Positions 60,942 through 64,000 of a stretch of DNA of 64,000 nt are shown piece after piece. Below the pieces are notes generated by a model that saw nothing but the letters and a program-made list of their open reading frames with translations, did no database searches and was not told where the DNA came from. The stretch is from Streptomyces atroolivaceus. GTDB taxonomy: Bacteria; Actinomycetota; Actinomycetes; Streptomycetales; Streptomycetaceae. The translations under genes and the position numbers were made by a program. Within the stretch, counting starts at the first letter, position 1, and each line of letters starts with the position of its first letter. The stretch spans positions 485,893-549,892 of the forward strand of contig NZ_JNXG01000003.1 of the NCBI RefSeq assembly GCF_000717025.1, read 5' to 3'.

Positions 60942-62534
60942 TCACTCCGCGATCGTCCGTACCCTGCGCTGAGCTGGAATCTCAGCGAACCGTGCGCAGA
61001 GCAACGAGTCGAAGCGCGGGGCGACCGTGCCCCAGCCCCAGGTGGAGATCGCCTTCTCGGACGCTTCGTGCCCTGACTCCAGCCAGCTTTCCTCGGACTC
61101 GTTGACCGCGAGGATCCGCGCGGCGGCCTCGGCGGGTGTGGATACCACCCAGTCCCTGGGGAACAGCGAATGGGCGCCGTGCGGTCTGTCGGCGAAGAAC
61201 GGCCAGTCCCGTACCACCGGGACCGCACCACTCGCAGCGCCCTCCACAAGGCCCAGGTGCCAGCTCTCGCGAACGGACGTGCTGAGTATCACTCCGACGT
61301 TCGTCAGCTCGGCGGCGATGTCGTCGGTATGGCCGGTCATGTGCACCGCGCCGGAAGCGACGAGCGGTGCCAGTTCCGCGGCGAACGCCGTGCGGTAACG
61401 GTCGAGTGCCGGGCTGACGCCGGGCTCCATGGAGTCCCCGATCAGGCGCAGACGGTAACGCTTGTCCTGCCGGCGGAGGACGCGCAGCACCTCGAGGGCC
61501 CAGCGGGGATCCTTGGCGACCTGGCTGAGGCCGACGAGGCCGAGAGTGAACCGCGCGTCGGGTTTCTTCGGAAGGGGGGACCGGGCGAGGTCGACCGCGT
61601 TGTCGAGGACGTGGGTGGCAGGGGCGTCCGGTTCACGGAGCCTGGGCAGCGCGGCGACGGCAAGGTCCCGCAGATGCTCGCTGACGAACACCAAGTCGTC
61701 CACGCGGGAGAAGTCCACCAGGTGCGGCCAGTAGCTGAACACCTCGAAGCTGTGCAGGCGCACCACGACCCGGGTTGTGCCGGGGTCGACGAGCGTGAGA
61801 AACGCTGCGGCAGCGGTGCACCAGTCGACGAACACCACATCGGCCCAGTCGAGGTGTGGACGAAGGGCCTCCTCCACCTGTCCGGCGTAAGCGCTCCGGA
61901 TGCCGATGCCGCTGGCGATCATCCGGCCGAGGCCTTTGGCGAGCGGGGCCGTCGCCGGGTCGGCTGCGGTGTCCAGGACACGTACCTCGACCCCCGGATG
62001 GTTCCGGTAGTGGTCGAGGACCACCGGCAGGAAGTTGTCGTTCGCGCTGTGGACTAAGAGCAGACGCATCGGCCGGTCCGCTGGCGGAGCAGCGGATGCA
62101 GTCACCCGCCCGCGCGGCGCCCGCAGCGCCCGCAGGACGCGGCTGCGCCGCAGGGGACCCGTGAACTGGGCGGGATCGGTGGCGAGCGGCGAGGTGAGGC
62201 CGTCGATGTGGGCGACCCGGTGGAAGGCGAGGATCAGTGCCTTGGCAGCTGACGCGGCGGCGGCCTTGCGATGCCCGGCCTTGTGGTGCTCGTCGGCACA
62301 CTGCAGTTCCGCCGCGTAGGCCTGCGTCAGGTGGCGGGGAAGGTGGCCGAGGCCCAGCCTGGCCTCCGCCGCCGCTGTCAGCACGTCGGCCCTGGCCCGG
62401 GGATCTTGGATACGATGACCCGCCACGCCCAGAACCCTCTCGGCCAGAACCGGTCTCTCGACTCGTGCCATCCGGTCGGTGGCCCAGCGTGCCAGGCCGA
62501 TGAGGTGTTCGTCGGAGAGGCGAAGTGTGTGCAC
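60942..62534 (-). CDS. Glycosyltransferase (GT-B, GT4-like)
   Basis: 530 residues from GTG 62534 (GTGGAG seven bases upstream). A helical N-terminal domain (1-150; HTLRLSDEHLIGLARWATDRM, AAAEARLGLGHLPRHLTQAYAAELQC) precedes the GT-B domains: RLLLVHSANDNFLPVVLDHY, DWADVVFVDWCTAAAAFLT, VRLHSFEVFSYWPHL, VFVSEHLRDLAV, TLGLVGLSQVAKDPRWAL, MTGHTDDIAAEL and SVRESWHLGLVEGAASGAVPVVRDW. The upstream extension of the open frame lies over the next gene and is a shadow. Likely a further transferase of the surface glycan. Confidence 0.83.
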   Translation of the reverse strand: MHTLRLSDEHLIGLARWATDRMARVERPVLAERVLGVAGHRIQDPRARADVLTAAAEARLGLGHLPRHLTQAYAAELQCADEHHKAGHRKAAAASAAKALILAFHRVAHIDGLTSPLATDPAQFTGPLRRSRVLRALRAPRGRVTASAAPPADRPMRLLLVHSANDNFLPVVLDHYRNHPGVEVRVLDTAADPATAPLAKGLGRMIASGIGIRSAYAGQVEEALRPHLDWADVVFVDWCTAAAAFLTLVDPGTTRVVVRLHSFEVFSYWPHLVDFSRVDDLVFVSEHLRDLAVAALPRLREPDAPATHVLDNAVDLARSPLPKKPDARFTLGLVGLSQVAKDPRWALEVLRVLRRQDKRYRLRLIGDSMEPGVSPALDRYRTAFAAELAPLVASGAVHMTGHTDDIAAELTNVGVILSTSVRESWHLGLVEGAASGAVPVVRDWPFFADRPHGAHSLFPRDWVVSTPAEAAARILAVNESEESWLESGHEASEKAISTWGWGTVAPRFDSLLCARFAEIPAQRRVRTIAE

Positions 62535-62703
62535 AGCGAAGCTCCACGGTCGAGTCAGAACTTGGACCGTACGGGCTTCGCCGGGGTAACGGAAGAGTTG
62601 TACCCCTCCGACGCGGAGACTTGCGTACCGTACTCCGGCACCTCTGCCCGAAGTGCCCAGGCATCGTGACAAAGGTGCCGAACGGTTCGGTGTCCCCTTC
62701 TGC

Positions 62704-63315
62704 TCAGCGTGTTCCGGCGGCTCGCTCGGTGAGGGCGCCGTCGGCCTCGTCGTGCAGAGCACCCGTCTGCGGACACTCCCAGACGCCCGGCTCGTCCGCC
62801 CGCTCGACAAGCTTGACGCCGCTGCGGCCCACCCAGCCGATCCGACGGGCCGGAACGCCCACGACCAGGCCGAAGTCCGGCACGTCCTTCGTGACCACGG
62901 CCCCCGCCGCCACCATGGCCCAGCGTCCGACCCGTACGGGCGCGACGCACACGGACCGTGCGCCGAGCGAGGCACCCTCGGCGACCTTCACGCCCACGGC
63001 TTCCCAGTCGCCGCCGCGCTTCTGCTTGCCCTCAGGGTCCACGGAGCGCGGGTTGTGGTCGTTGGTGAGGACCACGGCGGGACCGACGAAGACGCCGTCT
63101 CCGAGCTCTGCCGGCTCGTACACCAGGGCGTAGTTCTGCAGCTTGACGTTGTTCCCGATCTGGACGCCGGTGCCCACGTAGGCGCCGCGGCCCACCACGC
63201 ATCCCTCGCCGAGCCTGGCGCCCTCACGGATCTGGGCGAGCTCCCAGACGCTGCTGCCGTCGCCGATCTCGGCACTGTCGTCGACCTGGGCAGTGGGCTG
63301 GACTCTGTAGTTCAC
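62704..63315 (-). CDS. Hexapeptide-repeat N-acetyltransferase (WbpD-like)
   Basis: 203 residues from GTG 63315 (GGAAGG seven bases upstream). Left-handed beta-helix repeats: QPTAQVDDSAEIGDGSSVWELAQIREGA, GEGCVVGRGAYVGTGVQIGNNVKLQNYALVYEPAELGDGVFVGPAVVLTNDHNPRS, then VKVAEGASLGARSVCVAPVRVGRWAMVAAGAVVTKDVPDFGLVVGVPARRIGWV. The TNDHNPR segment and length are those of WbpD-type enzymes that N-acetylate the 3-amino group of UDP-GlcNAc(3NH2)A. It lies in a separate minus-strand unit, 170 bases upstream of the glycosyltransferase gene. Confidence 0.88.
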   Translation of the reverse strand: MNYRVQPTAQVDDSAEIGDGSSVWELAQIREGARLGEGCVVGRGAYVGTGVQIGNNVKLQNYALVYEPAELGDGVFVGPAVVLTNDHNPRSVDPEGKQKRGGDWEAVGVKVAEGASLGARSVCVAPVRVGRWAMVAAGAVVTKDVPDFGLVVGVPARRIGWVGRSGVKLVERADEPGVWECPQTGALHDEADGALTERAAGTR

Positions 63316-63398
63316 GTGTTGGCCTTCCGGAGAGCGGACTTGCCCGGCGAGCATACGATCCCGCGCCATGCACGGGGCACGCGGCACCGTGACGCAGA

Positions 63399-63437
63399 CG
63401 GCGGCCGCTCTCCCGTTCCAAGGGGGAGAGGCCGCCG
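63399..63437 (-). terminator. Terminator of the CHAP-domain gene
   Basis: Stem CGGCGGC + CTCTCCC (63399-63405, 63408-63414) with GGGAGAG + GCCGCCG (63424-63437), two bulged bases, nine-base loop. It lies 16 bases after the stop codon of the minus-strand gene. Confidence 0.6.
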
Positions 63438-63452
63438 ACGGTGCACGGCAGG

Positions 63453-64000
63453 TCAGCCCTTCGGCGAGATGAAGGCGAGCGCCGGGCCCGCGCCGATCGG
63501 GCTGGAAGCGGTGTCCCAGTTGAACCAGCCAGTCTTCTGAACCTGACGGCTCTCGTTGCCGCCGACCGTCTCGATCTGCTTGCCGTCCGCGGAGACGGCC
63601 ACCACGATGTTCACGTGGTCGGCTTCACCGTCGGTCAGATTCTTGTCGGTGTCGTAGAGCACCGCGTCCCCGACCTTGGGGGAGCCGGACCGGTAGGTGC
63701 CGTGTTTCAAGCCGTACTCGCGCAGGCTGATGGCCCTGGCGTCCAGCTCCGACGAACCCGTCACGTCGTTGCCGGCCCAGATGTACTTGACGAACTCCGC
63801 GCACCAGGCACGGCTGAAGTCGAAGTCGTAGTCGTTGAAGTTGTTGCCGACTTCTGCCTTGGCGTCCCTGGCGATGTCCTGCCCAAGCGTGCTTACCGAT
63901 TTGCAGGTGACCTGGCCGGGTGCGGCGGAGAGGAGGGTCTGGGTCCAGCCGGAGGTGTCGACCGGGTCGTCGTTGTGGTAGGCGATGTCGTCTCCGTTGC
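63453..64000 (-). CDS. CHAP-domain protein (cell-wall amidase/endopeptidase-like), 3' part
   Basis: The frame is open to the window end, so the start lies beyond 64000; 182 residues are visible. The CHAP domain begins after a possible repeat end (NGDDIAYHNDDPVDTSGW, FG-GAP-like) with IARDAKAEVGNN, the catalytic cysteine in RAWCAEFVKYIWAG, the catalytic histidine in EADHVNIVVAV and the end ALAFISPKG. CHAP enzymes cut peptidoglycan cross-bridges or stem peptides; a secretion signal would be in the missing part. The GTG at 63764 is internal, not the start, since homology continues upstream. Confidence 0.85.
   Translation of the reverse strand, partial: NGDDIAYHNDDPVDTSGWTQTLLSAAPGQVTCKSVSTLGQDIARDAKAEVGNNFNDYDFDFSRAWCAEFVKYIWAGNDVTGSSELDARAISLREYGLKHGTYRSGSPKVGDAVLYDTDKNLTDGEADHVNIVVAVSADGKQIETVGGNESRQVQKTGWFNWDTASSPIGAGPALAFISPKG

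Noticed and set aside
63453..63764. Short 103-codon gene starting at 63764
   Set aside because: The CHAP-domain homology, including the catalytic cysteine, continues upstream in the same frame to the window end, so this is only the 3' part of a longer gene.

Overview
The window is a stretch of Streptomyces chromosome. Evidence: very high G+C with G/C at nearly every third codon position, frequent GTG starts, and the actinomycete core order tig-clpP1-clpP2-clpX-valS-folC-ndk-mreB-mreC-mreD-mrdA-rodA-(CYTH/CHAD)-radical SAM-rne. I see 50 supportable protein genes (the first and last cut by the window edges), two tRNA genes, about seventeen terminator-like hairpins, two recognisable operators (Nur and ClgR types) and no insertion sequence, integrase or CRISPR array.

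Layout. 1-21300: mixed housekeeping and accessory genes, mostly single transcription units: an Rv2466c-type thioredoxin-fold enzyme, a GPH transporter overlapping a sphingosine-1-phosphate-lyase-like PLP enzyme, iron superoxide dismutase with a Nur box, a phosphodiesterase, acetyltransferases, three paralogous amino-acid permeases with bioY between them, rpiB, a Nei glycosylase, an Eis-type acetyltransferase, a membrane PP2C phosphatase, a cation/proton antiporter, a Rel/MESH1-like HD hydrolase and an acyltransferase. 21300-26450: tRNA-Gly and tRNA-Pro, then trigger factor, the ClpP1P2 protease behind a ClgR-type operator, and ClpX. 26450-32800: a proline-rich membrane protein, valS, and the folC-DUF4233-ndk group. 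33000-39400: mreBCD-mrdA-rodA, the lateral/spore-wall elongation machinery. 39400-49950: CYTH/CHAD protein, the TIGR03960 radical SAM protein, a secreted protein, the TIGR03936 partner protein and a very large RNase E/G with scaffold arms on both sides of its catalytic core.

50200-63320: the most interesting region. Six genes (50265-59596), mostly overlapping by 4 bp, encode an aminotransferase, a Gfo/Idh/MocA oxidoreductase, a double-domain glycosyltransferase, two further glycosyltransferases and a UDP-sugar dehydrogenase. Facing them are an acyltransferase, another glycosyltransferase and a hexapeptide N-acetyltransferase. The four sugar enzymes match, step for step, the WbpA/WbpB/WbpE/WbpD logic that makes UDP-2,3-diacetamido-2,3-dideoxy-glucuronate from UDP-GlcNAc, so I infer a cell-surface or spore-wall glycan containing a 2,3-diacetamido-uronic acid, next to the mre cell-wall genes. 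The window ends inside a CHAP-domain (cell-wall hydrolase-like) gene.

Other patterns: several genes without a ribosome-binding site have a -10-like hexamer 6-7 bases before the start codon, which suggests leaderless mRNAs; and two genes have a good Shine-Dalgarno sequence that points to a non-standard start codon. All functions are read from sequence motifs by eye; no database search was made.
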